From contig JANXPR010000126.1 of assembly GCA_025357215.1 (NCBI GenBank), positions 1 through 42,568 on the forward strand: 42,568 nt of DNA, in the 5' to 3' direction. Of this stretch, positions 32,044-39,673 are shown piece after piece (within the stretch, counting starts at the first letter, position 1; each line of letters starts with the position of its first letter). Origin of the DNA: Acidobacteriaceae bacterium. Its GTDB lineage: Bacteria > Acidobacteriota > Terriglobia > Terriglobales > Acidobacteriaceae. The position numbers and the translations under genes were made by a program. The notes beneath the pieces were generated by a model. The model searched no databases. It was given only the letters and a program-made list of their open reading frames with translations, and was not told where the DNA came from.

Positions 32044-32162
32044 GAGGCTAGGAGCGTCCACCATAAGCCCAGATTCTCCATAGCCTCATCGGGAGGGGTG
32101 AGCGTCAAGAACCCACCGGCTTGCGCCGCCGCGATCGGTAGCCACCATGCGCGGGCGATCAT
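32031..32162 (-). CDS. Small Trp-rich protein, 43 residues
   Basis: ATG 32162 overlaps the preceding stop (ATGA on the minus strand). Sequence MIARAWWLPIAAAQAGGFLT with further Trp residues at the C-terminus (LGLWWTLLASWWP). Probably membrane-associated. The tight overlap supports translation. Confidence 0.5.
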   Translation of the reverse strand: MIARAWWLPIAAAQAGGFLTLTPPDEAMENLGLWWTLLASWWP

Positions 32163-32263
32163 AGCGCCACCGCCAGCACAATGACGATCGCGGCCACCAG
32201 GACGCACGATAGCGCGAAATCCAGGATGACGCCGTTTGAGTAGCGGTGCACGCGCGGGCTCAC
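32159..32263 (-). CDS. Single-span membrane peptide, 34 residues
   Basis: GTG 32263 overlaps the preceding stop (GTGA). A short basic start (MSPRVHRYSNG) is followed by one membrane helix (LSCVLVAAIVIVLAVAL). Coupled on both sides. Function unknown. Confidence 0.5.
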   Translation of the reverse strand: MSPRVHRYSNGVILDFALSCVLVAAIVIVLAVAL

Positions 32264-32748
32264 GATTGCACCTCGGAGGCTTCAAGATCAGCCATACGCC
32301 TCATATCAGCAAGCGCCGTGGCGTTGTCCTCGAAAAACCGAACCGGAGAAATCGGCAGCAGTGACGAACTAGCATCGTATATTTTCATCGCCGCCAATGG
32401 CGTATCATAGAAGCGCTCCAATGCCTTACCGGCTTCGCCAGCCATCGCCACGACCCACCCGGCGCGGCAATGTGTGTTCTGGCAAGTGTGCCAAGTATCC
32501 ATCCCGAGGGCACCGGGCTGCGATGCGGCTGCGTAGACGGTTTGATGTATATCATCGATCGTTGGCACCGGCGGGGGCACAGACGCCGCGACAACGGGCG
32601 CGGCGTTTTTTAGGCCCGAGCAGCCCGAGCAGTCCGAGCAGCCCGAGCAGTCCTTTAGGCTATCCAAGGCTGCCTTTGCGGCGGCCTCATCACCCCAATA
32701 CTCGACAGAACATCGATTGCCTTTGTCGTCCTTGATCCACGTATCCAT
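32260..32748 (-). CDS. Cys-repeat protein with CRAGWV domain
   Basis: About 162 residues from ATG 32748; TTG 32754 is an alternative closer to the AAAGGA ribosome site. Near residue 35 a run of CSG/CSD triplets (DCSGCSDCSGCSG) is encoded by a 9-base tandem repeat. The C-terminal part, with TCQNTHCRAGWVVAMAGEAG and later FFEDNATALADMRRMA, belongs to an uncharacterised domain found with such Cys-rich repeats in other phage and bacterial proteins. The Cys run may bind metal. Confidence 0.7.
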   Translation of the reverse strand: MDTWIKDDKGNRCSVEYWGDEAAAKAALDSLKDCSGCSDCSGCSGLKNAAPVVAASVPPPVPTIDDIHQTVYAAASQPGALGMDTWHTCQNTHCRAGWVVAMAGEAGKALERFYDTPLAAMKIYDASSSLLPISPVRFFEDNATALADMRRMADLEASEVQS

Positions 32749-32836
32749 AGCCAATTTTTCCTTTCGAGAGCCGGCAGGATCGCCGCCAGGACGGCGCCAG
32801 TGCGTTCTGGCACCGGGGCCGCCCTAGCTCCACCTG

Positions 32837-33169
32837 CTAGTGATTCCCTTCCCACGATGCTCCGCCATCGTGGCTATGCACGGTGGCGCGCTTGTCCACT
32901 GATCGGCCGGAGAGTAATTCAGCCTTGGCGATGGCCGCACGCGCCAAGGCGCTCCCGGTGGCCATGATCCGCCGATAGGCGCATGCGTCCGTGATCTTGC
33001 GACCTTGCAGGTAACCCGCGCCAGTGAACGTCACGGCGCCTTGCGGCCCCACAACGACTCGCGCCTTGCCGCTCGCGAGATCGCGCGATAGCTGCTCCAG
33101 GGTGTCCCGGACGGTCTTTGTCCGGGTCTCCTGGGACTCGTTTGTTTCCCTCTGATCAGTGCACGCCAC
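32837..33169 (-). CDS. Hypothetical early protein, 110 residues
   Basis: GTG 33169 with AGAGGA upstream. The C-terminal two thirds (GKARVVVGPQGAVTFTGAGY, ACAYRRIMATGSALARAAIA) look like a small alpha/beta unit. No family recognised. Four bases after the preceding stop, same operon as the AAA+ gene. Confidence 0.65.
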   Translation of the reverse strand: MACTDQRETNESQETRTKTVRDTLEQLSRDLASGKARVVVGPQGAVTFTGAGYLQGRKITDACAYRRIMATGSALARAAIAKAELLSGRSVDKRATVHSHDGGASWEGNH

Positions 33170-33173
33170 GGCG

Positions 33174-34043
33174 CTAATCCTCTAGCTCGAAAGCGAAACG
33201 CGCTTGCGGCGCCGGAGCCGGCACGGACTCTTGATCGCGCTGCTCGCGCTCTAGTTCTACCTCTTGCTCGAATTCCTCTTGATCAGCCGCCGCGGCTGCC
33301 TCCCCTTCCGACATATCCACTGCCCGAGTCGCCTCGGTGACAACGGCCGCGGGCGCGGTATCGTCATCCGTGTCGAGAAACGCCGTTCGGGCGTTCTGAA
33401 TCTGGTTGATGCAAACCAGATCAATCTCGATTGCGGCCGACTCTCCGGCTTTGACGATCTCGCGGGCGCTTTTGCGGGCGGCGTCGATCGCTGATTTCAC
33501 GCGGGCGCTGGACTCTGGAGAAAGCATCGAAGCCAGCCCGCGCGCCTTCGTGCAGGCTTCCCGGATCTTACCCGGGTCGAGCGTGCGCAGGCCCGACTCC
33601 ATTTGCGCCATCAGGTCTGACACTTCGGAATTAATCGAGCGTATCGCTTGTTCGTCATCGGACGAGACCTGCCCGGCGATCATGTAGATTCCGACCTTGG
33701 TAAGCGTAGCGCTGCGATTGAATTCTGATGCAAGCCTATTCGCTTCTGTGAAAACGATTTCTAGTTGGTCGGCGCGATCGGCAGGGCAAAGCAGACCGAA
33801 GGCGCTTTGAGCGCAGACTCCGACGATCATGCCGCGCGCTTTGGAGCGAACCTTAATGGCGGCTTCGTGTTCCACCGGATCGGTGACGGTTCGCTCTGTT
33901 TCCCATTTGGCGATTTGCTCGCCGGTAGAAATCACGTGCTCCGCTACAAGCTCGCGCTTGTCATAGGACACATTACCCGAGACTGTGGTCTTGAGCGAAA
34001 CCAGAATTCCCGGGCGCAAAGTGCTAGTTTTAAGAGTCATCAT
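33174..34043 (-). CDS. Helical partner-like protein next to AAA+ ATPase
   Basis: 289 residues from ATG 34043, with AAAGGA on the minus strand. The N-terminal beta part (LRPGILVSLKTTVSGNVSYD) and long helical middle (MLSPESSARVKSAIDAARKS) end in an acidic tail. Such a protein occurs beside an AAA+ ATPase in many phages, so it may be the cofactor or substrate adaptor of the ATPase encoded upstream. Function unknown. Confidence 0.75.
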   Translation of the reverse strand: MMTLKTSTLRPGILVSLKTTVSGNVSYDKRELVAEHVISTGEQIAKWETERTVTDPVEHEAAIKVRSKARGMIVGVCAQSAFGLLCPADRADQLEIVFTEANRLASEFNRSATLTKVGIYMIAGQVSSDDEQAIRSINSEVSDLMAQMESGLRTLDPGKIREACTKARGLASMLSPESSARVKSAIDAARKSAREIVKAGESAAIEIDLVCINQIQNARTAFLDTDDDTAPAAVVTEATRAVDMSEGEAAAAADQEEFEQEVELEREQRDQESVPAPAPQARFAFELED

Positions 34044-34345
34044 AGTGTGATTCCTTTGGGTGAAGTGGGGTTTATATTTTCGCCAGAGCCGTTGCAATCA
34101 AGGCAGGTTTCGCGGCGCCCGTTCTTGTCGTCGATTCCGGTCCCTTCGCATGTGTGGCATCTTACATCGTAAACGTCATTCACCTCATTTTCGAGACCGA
34201 GTATCTTGGCGACATAATCAGCCGCTACGTCTAAATCCTGTTAGTCGCCGTCAAAATGAAATTTGATTGCGACAAGCAGGGCGATCATTTCGGATTCCAT
34301 CCGCTCAAAATAAGCGGGCGAACCGCGCTCTAGTTGATTGTTCAT
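34040..34345 (-). pseudogene. DnaJ-zinc-finger-like small gene split by an in-frame UAA
   Basis: ATG 34345 has AAAAAGGA upstream and encodes 34 residues (MNNQLERGSPAYFERMESEM and on) to a TAA at 34243-34241. The same frame continues without other stops for 66 codons, including CHTCEGTG and CLDCNGSG, the CxxCxGxG pairs of a DnaJ-type zinc finger, and ends exactly at a TGATG overlap with the next gene. So either a recent nonsense mutation or readthrough. A restart at an in-frame GTG (EVNDVYD region) is possible. Confidence 0.6.
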
Positions 34346-34359
34346 GGCTATGTTCCTTT

Positions 34360-36021
34360 TTAGATATCGACAGAACGGCTTGCGGTGGCGGTGGGTGACA
34401 CGGTTTCCGGGGCACCTATCGAAGCGAGCCGCGTCCGCCCGGTGGCCCAATTGCGCAGCCTGTTGATTCGCTCGGAGGCGGTTTTTGCGAGCGGGACAAC
34501 GGTGGAAGCCGCGCGAATCAGATCGGCGGGAGATATCTCGCGGGCGCCGTCTGCAAACGCTTCAAACATTACATCTGGGACAAGCGCCGCGATCTCGCTC
34601 CCGGTGAAACCATCGCAAGCGGTCGCAATCCGGTAAAGCGCGGGCGCCTTTGGTCCGCGCAATTCTTCGATATCGCGGCCATGCTGGCGCAGTGCCGCGA
34701 GCAGGATTTGGCAACGTTCGTTCTGGTTTGGTAGATCAATCCACCAAATTTCGTCGAACCGCCCCTTGCGCAGTAATTCCGCCGGCAGCGATTCCACGTC
34801 GTTTGCGGTGGCAATGACAAACGCTTCACCGCGACGATCTTGCATCCACGAAAGCACTGCACCCAAAGCATCAGAGGACACGCCGCCATCGGAAGCCCCA
34901 GACGTTGCGCCTTGCAGCGATTTCTCGATTTCATCAAACCAGACGACACACCTTCCGATTGCTTCGATAACCCGAAATGCCTTGCGCAGATTGCCCTCTG
35001 ACTCGCCGACAAATTTTGATTTCATGGCGCCAAGGTCCACCTTAAGCAGTGGCACGCCCCATGCGGTAGCAATCGCCTTTGCGGTAAGGGATTTTCCGCA
35101 ACCCGGAATGCCACCAAGCAGGCACCCTTTTGGTGCCGGCAACCCATAGGCCCGCGCCTTGGCGGAGTAGGCGCTCTTGCGAGCAACCAACCAAGATTTC
35201 AGATTCTCGAGTCCTCCCACTGCCTCGAGTCCACCCGGCAGCGGATCAAACCATTCGAGAATTTTTTCCCGCGAGATCACGCGCTTTTTTTCGTTCGCAA
35301 TCGCGGGCGCGTCCATGCGCTTGTGCTGCACAATGGATTTCGCGAAACACGCCGCGGCTTCGTCCCCAGACAATCCCACCGCGGCATCGATGGCAGCATC
35401 CCGCACCCCATTAGGCGCCGCTATTGCCCGGAACGGCCGTGACGTGTCGGGCACGGTCTCGCCGGCTTCGTTCTTCGTGTTGTGATATTCCGGCAGCGAG
35501 CCGATTGCCGCATCTAGGATTCCCGCGATCTCCTCCCGGTCCGGCATCGGCCAATCTATGACGGTAGCATGATCGGCGAGCTCCGGCGGCACCTCTGCGC
35601 TGGGCGAAATGATCATCACGGCTTGCGCAGATGATCTCCCAATACCCGGAAGGAGTCGCGCTAGGTTCCGCAGCTGGCGCAGCGTCACAACGTTCTGCGG
35701 ACCCGCCAGCCACGCCGGCAGGTCGCGCATGATCCAGGCGCCGCGTTCTGGCGCCCCGGTGGCTTGCGCCCGCTCCGCGATGAAGGCCAATTGCTCGCCC
35801 GGATCATAAGACCCGATATTCTGGCGCTTGCCGTCAATGCCGGTGACACCCTGGGCAACGTCCCAGCACCGCGGCACGTACGCGGCCGCGGCCGCGGCTT
35901 CGATCAGGTATCGCTCGACTCGGGCTTCTTCCTTAGTGACGATCCACAAGAGCGGATTACGTGCCCGGAGCAAGTGGGCAATGTCAGCCGCGACGGTCTG
36001 GGATTTAGTGGTGGTAGTCAT
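34360..36021 (-). CDS. AAA+ ATPase (FtsH/Cdc48-like domain)
   Basis: 553 residues. An N-terminal domain of about 250 residues precedes one AAA+ module: Walker A GGIPGCGKS (303-311), Walker B VVWFDEIE (359-366), sensor-type ATAN (404-407) and the RKGRFDE arginine-finger segment (418-424), which is the FtsH/Cdc48 group signature. No protease HExxH follows, so it is a remodelling ATPase rather than a protease. Together with the neighbouring helical protein it forms the core of the leftward early operon. The substrate is unknown. Confidence 0.9.
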   Translation of the reverse strand: MTTTTKSQTVAADIAHLLRARNPLLWIVTKEEARVERYLIEAAAAAAYVPRCWDVAQGVTGIDGKRQNIGSYDPGEQLAFIAERAQATGAPERGAWIMRDLPAWLAGPQNVVTLRQLRNLARLLPGIGRSSAQAVMIISPSAEVPPELADHATVIDWPMPDREEIAGILDAAIGSLPEYHNTKNEAGETVPDTSRPFRAIAAPNGVRDAAIDAAVGLSGDEAAACFAKSIVQHKRMDAPAIANEKKRVISREKILEWFDPLPGGLEAVGGLENLKSWLVARKSAYSAKARAYGLPAPKGCLLGGIPGCGKSLTAKAIATAWGVPLLKVDLGAMKSKFVGESEGNLRKAFRVIEAIGRCVVWFDEIEKSLQGATSGASDGGVSSDALGAVLSWMQDRRGEAFVIATANDVESLPAELLRKGRFDEIWWIDLPNQNERCQILLAALRQHGRDIEELRGPKAPALYRIATACDGFTGSEIAALVPDVMFEAFADGAREISPADLIRAASTVVPLAKTASERINRLRNWATGRTRLASIGAPETVSPTATASRSVDI

Positions 36022-36057
36022 TTCAGAGTCCTTTTCAGTGGCTGGTTGATTGATAGG

Positions 36058-36225
36058 TTAGAATTCTTCGGGCGCGACGGCTTCGGCTTGCTTCCGAACC
36101 GCCTCGATATGCCCCACAATATCGAGACCACATAGCCGGTTGAATCCCGGGTTATGGATTTCATCGAGCGCCTTCGCGAGCGCCTTGTGCATTGTGCGGT
36201 ACGATTCTAGTTGTCGGTTATTCAT
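36058..36225 (-). CDS. Small hypothetical protein, 55 residues
   Basis: ATG 36225 has GGAGA upstream on the minus strand and opens 55 codons (MNNRQLESYRTMHKALAKAL, then AEAVAPEEF). Helical, no motif. Shares the MNN-Q-LE start with the interrupted gene at 34345 (MNNQLE), perhaps by common origin. Confidence 0.55.
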   Translation of the reverse strand: MNNRQLESYRTMHKALAKALDEIHNPGFNRLCGLDIVGHIEAVRKQAEAVAPEEF

Positions 36226-36229
36226 GGTT

Positions 36230-36412
36230 TCATTCTCCGTTGGTTGGGTCTTGTAGTATTTCGATCAGGTCAAGTTGCGCGGCGTCATCAGAGAAGAGTC
36301 CATGATCGCACGGTTTTTGTGGGTAAGAGGGCTTGAAGCCCTCCCTCCATTTGCGCTCCGCCAGCGTTTTCTGATCGGCGGCGAGTGTGGGCAACGGGAT
36401 CAGAACGGACAC
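36230..36412 (-). CDS. Small hypothetical protein, 60 residues
   Basis: GTG 36412 sits behind a strong GGGGAGGG site and overlaps the previous gene by 13 bases. Sequence MSVLIPLPTLAADQKTLAER, no family recognised. Confidence 0.55.
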   Translation of the reverse strand: MSVLIPLPTLAADQKTLAERKWREGFKPSYPQKPCDHGLFSDDAAQLDLIEILQDPTNGE

Positions 36413-36666
36413 GACTCACCCTCCCCAACATCGCCTAACGTGACGATCGCGGCTTGCCGGGCGTCGGCTTCGATGTCGAGCACAATGGCGGCGATGATCT
36501 CATAACCGAGATCGCTAGCGTTCATGCCCTGAGTCCGAAAACGCCGCAGGGTGTCGGTCATGACGGGCCGCGGCCGGCCACCGGACGTTCCCTTGGCGCG
36601 GTGGTGTTCCTTCGCCGCGTTCATGCGGGCGATCGGGTCGAATGTCTTATCGGTGAAAACAGTCAT
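36400..36666 (-). CDS. Small hypothetical protein, 88 residues
   Basis: ATG 36666 with GCGGAG upstream. Basic N-terminus (MTVFTDKTFDPIARMNAAKE), then GGRPRPVMTDTLRRF and an acidic end. May be a small DNA-binding or accessory protein; no family recognised. Confidence 0.6.
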   Translation of the reverse strand: MTVFTDKTFDPIARMNAAKEHHRAKGTSGGRPRPVMTDTLRRFRTQGMNASDLGYEIIAAIVLDIEADARQAAIVTLGDVGEGESCPF

Positions 36667-36697
36667 GGGTCTGCTCCGCAGTGCGCGTTGTCCCGGA

Positions 36698-37006
36698 TTA
36701 TATGCAAACCACAATGGCGGCGCCTGGAAAGCGCTCCGCCATATCCCGGGCAACGGTTTCGGCTGTTGCTGAGGGTCCGAACGGCAGCGGGATCGGCTCA
36801 CCGGCCGGCATGACGTGTCCGCCATCACTTTTCACAATCCCGGAGAATTCGGCTGACCAGCCTTGGCGCCGATCGCGCACTAGCGTCACACTGCCTTTTG
36901 TCAGTTGGGCTGCAAGGATTGCGTTCAGGGCGGCTGTTTCAGCCAGCAAACGGCGGAGGTTTTCCAGGTAGTTTGCGGTTTCCAAGATGCTCATTTTCAG
37001 TGCCAT
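36698..37006 (-). CDS. First gene of the long leftward operon
   Basis: 102 residues from ATG 37006 (AAAGG upstream). A helical first half (YLENLRRLLAETAALNAILA) is followed by a strand-rich half ending in ERFPGAAIVVCI. Function unknown. It is the promoter-proximal gene of the 37006-31147 operon. Confidence 0.6.
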   Translation of the reverse strand: MALKMSILETANYLENLRRLLAETAALNAILAAQLTKGSVTLVRDRRQGWSAEFSGIVKSDGGHVMPAGEPIPLPFGPSATAETVARDMAERFPGAAIVVCI

Positions 37007-37219
37007 TTTGTGGGCCTTTCTGTCGCTTGTCCCGGGTGCGGCCGGGTGCCGTTTGCCAGCTGGCAAGGGCCAGCATAACGGCGCAACCATTGCGCGGTAA
37101 ACCGTAAATAACCGGAAATATCCTCACAAACCCGTAACGAATCACCCTGAAATAGGTAAGCATCACTGATCAAACAGCCTTATTATTTCCCTCATAAAAT
37201 CAGCTATTTACGACCCCCC
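37007..37219. promoter_or_regulatory. Intergenic control region between divergent operons
   Basis: A clearly AT-richer stretch (about 37095-37210) with repeats of CCGTAA/TTACGG-like words and the perfect 14-bp palindrome TTGCCAGCTGGCAA (37053-37066). It should hold the leftward promoter of the early operon, but I cannot pick one -35/-10 pair with confidence. An origin of replication is also possible. Confidence 0.45.
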
Positions 37220-37525
37220 TTGACAGACGCTTTTTTCGAGCCGCCCCTCGCGCGGTTCCGCCCGGGCGCATCTCCCCACGTGCTTCCCCTTCGGAAGCCG
37301 CAGCGGCCGGCAGGCGCGGCGAGACCAGCGCCAGCGATCCATATCCTCCCGGATGACCGCTTCCTGACCTACGCGGAATTGAGAGGGTTAAAACTCCTCC
37401 GGGATAACGCCAATCGGCTTCGATTGGACCCCCCGGTAGGGCCGCTGACTCTCTGGAAAGCAGCCCAGCTTGTGGCACGAAGGATATTCCACACCACATT
37501 TGGTATTGAAACTAGTTTCCGATAA
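37220..37525 (+). CDS. Doubtful small protein
   Basis: 101 codons from TTG 37220 with no ribosome site. The second half (LPDDRFLTYAELRGLKLLRD, LTLWKAAQLVARRIFHTTFG) resembles a real helical protein, the first half does not. It could be a remnant whose 5' end is lost. From 37526 to 37753 I see no further gene; it includes an AT-rich patch near 37530-37580 and a GC-rich one near 37615-37680. Confidence 0.35.
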   Translation: MTDAFFEPPLARFRPGASPHVLPLRKPQRPAGAARPAPAIHILPDDRFLTYAELRGLKLLRDNANRLRLDPPVGPLTLWKAAQLVARRIFHTTFGIETSFR

Positions 37526-37753
37526 TCCTTTGTTATCGTTAGTGAATTGAGAGAATATTCCATATATGTTAGTTATGCGAACGGAGAGCGTGCGTAAGTA
37601 GGGCTTACCCATTCTCGCGCGCGCGTGCGGCGGAGGCGCCCTGGGTCCGGGCCAGACGTAGACAGGCGCCCCCCTGCCTGCACCCCAAAAATCCGTACCG
37701 AGACGCACCTTTATCCCGTTGACATTTTCCCTGCGCCATTCAATCTGCGGTGC

Positions 37754-38395
37754 ATGTCCTACGCTCATAATTTCAATGATCTCGGGGGGCAGGTGTTTGG
37801 TTGCCTGACCGTTGAGGCTGAGACTGACGGGCGCCATAGCGGGCATGTGTTGTGGCGGTGCCGGTGTGAGTGCGGGGCGGAGGCGGCGTGGCTGGCTGAG
37901 AAGCTGCGCCGGCTCCCGAAATGTTGGCACCGGCCGTTCTGGTCGATTGCTGGATCGAGGTGCTGGGACGCGATGATCCATCGCTGCTACAATCCGAAGC
38001 ACATCAACTATCCGAGCTACGGCGGGCGCGGCATTACGGTGTGCGATCGTTGGCGGGCGAGCTTCCACGATTTCATTGCCGACATGGGGCCGCGGCCGAG
38101 TGCCCGGCACTCCATCGATCGGTGGCCGGACCAGCAAGGCAACTACGAGCCTGGGAATTGCCGGTGGGCCACGCCGCCGGAGCAGAGCCGCAACCGAACC
38201 GACAACGTGTCCGTCGAATATCAGGGCGAGACCGTGCTGGTGGTGGATCTGGCGGCGCGGCTCGGGTTGAACTATGCGGCGCTCAGGGGCCGCCTCCGGA
38301 TGGGCTGGGGGCTCGAGCGCGCCATTACGCAGCCGGTGCGGCGGTACGCTTCCTTTGCGGCCATCTTTGGCCCCGTTATGGAGAAATCCCCATGA
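37754..38395 (+). CDS. AP2/HNH-like phage DNA-binding protein
   Basis: 213 residues from ATG 37754. An N-terminal ribbon (DLGGQVFGCLTVEAETDGRH, WRCRCECGAEA) is followed by CWDAMIHRCYNPKHINYPSY, GGRGITVCDRW and NYEPGNCRWATPPEQSRNRT, which is the region shared by many phage AP2-like and HNH homing-type proteins. Nuclease activity is not certain from sequence alone. Coupled to the next gene by ATGA. Confidence 0.8.
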   Translation: MSYAHNFNDLGGQVFGCLTVEAETDGRHSGHVLWRCRCECGAEAAWLAEKLRRLPKCWHRPFWSIAGSRCWDAMIHRCYNPKHINYPSYGGRGITVCDRWRASFHDFIADMGPRPSARHSIDRWPDQQGNYEPGNCRWATPPEQSRNRTDNVSVEYQGETVLVVDLAARLGLNYAALRGRLRMGWGLERAITQPVRRYASFAAIFGPVMEKSP

Positions 38396-38523
38396 GTAAG
38401 GATTGGCACGATCTCGACACCGGGCCGACGCTGGGGAGCGTGCTGCGGGCGTTTGGGTTTTTGCTCGGCGCCGCGGTCGCGTTGATCGTCGTGTTCGGGA
38501 TTGCGGCGTTGGTGCTGCGGTGA
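38392..38523 (+). CDS. Single-span membrane peptide, 43 residues
   Basis: ATG 38392 in an ATGA overlap. After MSKDWHDLDTGPT comes one hydrophobic helix (FGFLLGAAVALIVVFGIAAL). Coupled onward by GTGA. Function unknown. Confidence 0.6.
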   Translation: MSKDWHDLDTGPTLGSVLRAFGFLLGAAVALIVVFGIAALVLR

Positions 38524-38669
38524 TCAGCTGGGTGCGCTACGTCCATGAGGGCAGGGTCGATCGCTACCTCGAGCTCGGTTGGATGATCCGCGATTGCATG
38601 TACCGCGGCGAGTTCATGGTGATGCTGATGGCGTGGCCGTGCGGCTGTCCGATGGTGGAGCCAAAGTAA
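38520..38669 (+). CDS. Small conserved-looking phage protein, 49 residues
   Basis: GTG 38520 overlaps the previous stop (GTGA). Text ISWVRYVHEGRVDRYLELGW and the ending WPCGCPMVEPK resemble small proteins common in alphaproteobacterial phages. Its stop overlaps the start of the interrupted gene (TAATG). Confidence 0.65.
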   Translation: MISWVRYVHEGRVDRYLELGWMIRDCMYRGEFMVMLMAWPCGCPMVEPK

Positions 38670-38678
38670 TGAACGAAG

Positions 38679-39131
38679 CATGCTTATCCGGTTGACGCAC
38701 ACAAACGCGCGGACCTACTAGATGTTGATGGAGAATAACGATGTCGAAATTTGACAACGTGTCGTGCAGTCAATGTGGACTGGATTTTGGCCCCGGCGAT
38801 CACGGCTATTCGCGCTGTCGCGATCACATGAGGAAAGCGCCAACCGAATATGTGGATATTGTTTTCGACGGGCCGCCAGGGCCAGTGTCCGGACGTTTTA
38901 TCGAGGTTGAGAACGATCAAGGTGTGAGCATTAATTTTGGCGAATGGGTGTGCCGTCCTGATGGATACTGGACACTTCGGATATGGGAGCAACGTCACAC
39001 TCATGTTGCTGGAACGACGGTCGGAAAGGACATTGATGAATGTGCTAGGTGTGGCCGTGACATTCGTCATTCTGTCCATGCCAGTCAGTAACACAAGATG
39101 TGGGACTGTGTGCGTCAACCGGATAAGCATG
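38679..39131. mobile_element. 453-bp non-autonomous insertion cassette
   Basis: Perfect 25-base inverted terminal repeats lie at 38679-38703 and 39107-39131 (outer end CATGCTTATCCGGTTGACGC). The cassette is flanked by the direct repeat GAACGAAG at 38671-38678 and 39132-39139, an 8-base target duplication. Excision in silico repairs a small gene. It contains one gene with its own ribosome site and no transposase. An 8-base duplication is known for several insertion-sequence families (such as IS66, ISL3, IS1595), so mobilisation in trans is likely. Confidence 0.9.
38741..39091 (+). CDS. Cassette cargo: small putative zinc-binding protein
   Basis: 116 residues; ATG 38741 with GGAG seven bases upstream. 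N-terminal CSQCGLDFGPGDHGYSRC with DH gives a CxxC...CxxH metal site, and the C-terminus has a second CARCGRDIRHSVH cluster. The middle (EYVDIVFDGPPGPVSGRFIE, GEWVCRPDGYWTLRI) resembles small proteins of other phages. The DNA looks less GC-rich than its neighbours. It is the only gene of the inserted cassette; no transposase motif. Function unknown. Confidence 0.75.
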   Translation: MSKFDNVSCSQCGLDFGPGDHGYSRCRDHMRKAPTEYVDIVFDGPPGPVSGRFIEVENDQGVSINFGEWVCRPDGYWTLRIWEQRHTHVAGTTVGKDIDECARCGRDIRHSVHASQ

Positions 39132-39248
39132 GAACGAAGATAAGTTGACGCGGGCGGAGAGGATCAGGCTTGAGGCGCTGGCGCGCGTTCAAGGTATGGC
39201 CAGCATCACGCCGAATTCCATCAATGAAATGCTGGAGAGGCTACGGTA

Positions 39249-39265
39249 GTGTCAGGGATTGACAC
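39249..39265. promoter_or_regulatory. Operator dyad GTGTCA-N5-TGACAC
   Basis: GTGTCAGGGATTGACAC, a dyad with 6-base arms and 5-base centre, same layout as the sites at 28839 and 40453. TTGACA within it and TGTAAT 15 bases on could form a rightward promoter for the gene at 39369. Confidence 0.6.
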
Positions 39266-39368
39266 CGGCGGGCGTGAGGTGTAATCCATTTGATGGCGGG
39301 CGGCGGCTATCGCTCATCCCGAAGCCGCGGCGAGCCCAATCAGTCGGGGCGGGGGGTCCAACACCGTT

Positions 39369-39587
39369 ATGGTTGACACAAAAGCCTACCCGCCTCGACT
39401 GAGGGCTTCCAAACCAAAGTCGCCGCGTAAGCGGACGGGGCGCAAGGTTCATGCTCCGCGCTTCCACGGCTGCGGCGTCGATCTGTTCGCGACCGGCCAG
39501 CACTCCGATCCGCGCATGCGTCTCACGCTGGCCGATATCAAGGCGCAGTATCCGTGGCTCGCTGAAATCGGCAAGGTGTTCCGGTGA
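39369..39587 (+). CDS. Small basic hypothetical protein, 72 residues
   Basis: ATG 39369. Very basic N-terminus (RASKPKSPRKRTGRKVHAPR) followed by a short folded part (MRLTLADIKAQYPWLAEIGK). May bind nucleic acid. It ends in a GTGA overlap. The 100 bases before it hold the operator at 39249. Confidence 0.6.
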   Translation: MVDTKAYPPRLRASKPKSPRKRTGRKVHAPRFHGCGVDLFATGQHSDPRMRLTLADIKAQYPWLAEIGKVFR

Positions 39588-39673
39588 GGCTGAGTCCGCT
39601 CACGCGGATCGAACAGGTGCCGCTATGGATCCTTTTGGCGATTATCCTCCTCCTCGCTTGGTTCGGGCCTTGA
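39584..39673 (+). CDS. 29-residue membrane peptide
   Basis: GTG 39584 overlaps the previous stop (GTGA). MRLSPLTRIEQVP followed by one hydrophobic helix (LWILLAIILLLAWFGP). It overlaps the next gene by 49 bases in another frame. Small single-span peptides of this kind recur in the window. Confidence 0.45.
   Translation: MRLSPLTRIEQVPLWILLAIILLLAWFGP

Larger units (their letters stand above)
38669..39249 (+). pseudogene. Small gene split by the inserted cassette
   Basis: Removing 38679-39139 (the cassette plus one copy of the 8-base duplication) restores ATG AAC GAA GAT AAG TTG ACG and a 39-residue protein, MNEDKLTRAERIRLEALARV then QGMASITPNSINEMLERLR, which starts in a TAATG overlap with the gene before. 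In the present form only the 3' part is readable, from TTG 39145. Confidence 0.8.

Noticed and set aside
37388-38137. 249-codon minus-strand frame
   Set aside because: Antisense to the AP2/HNH-like gene, which has recognisable motifs; the minus product has none.
38679-39131. Group I or II intron or intein in the small gene
   Set aside because: The ends are perfect inverted repeats with an 8-base target duplication, which is a transposition mark, and no intron structure is apparent.
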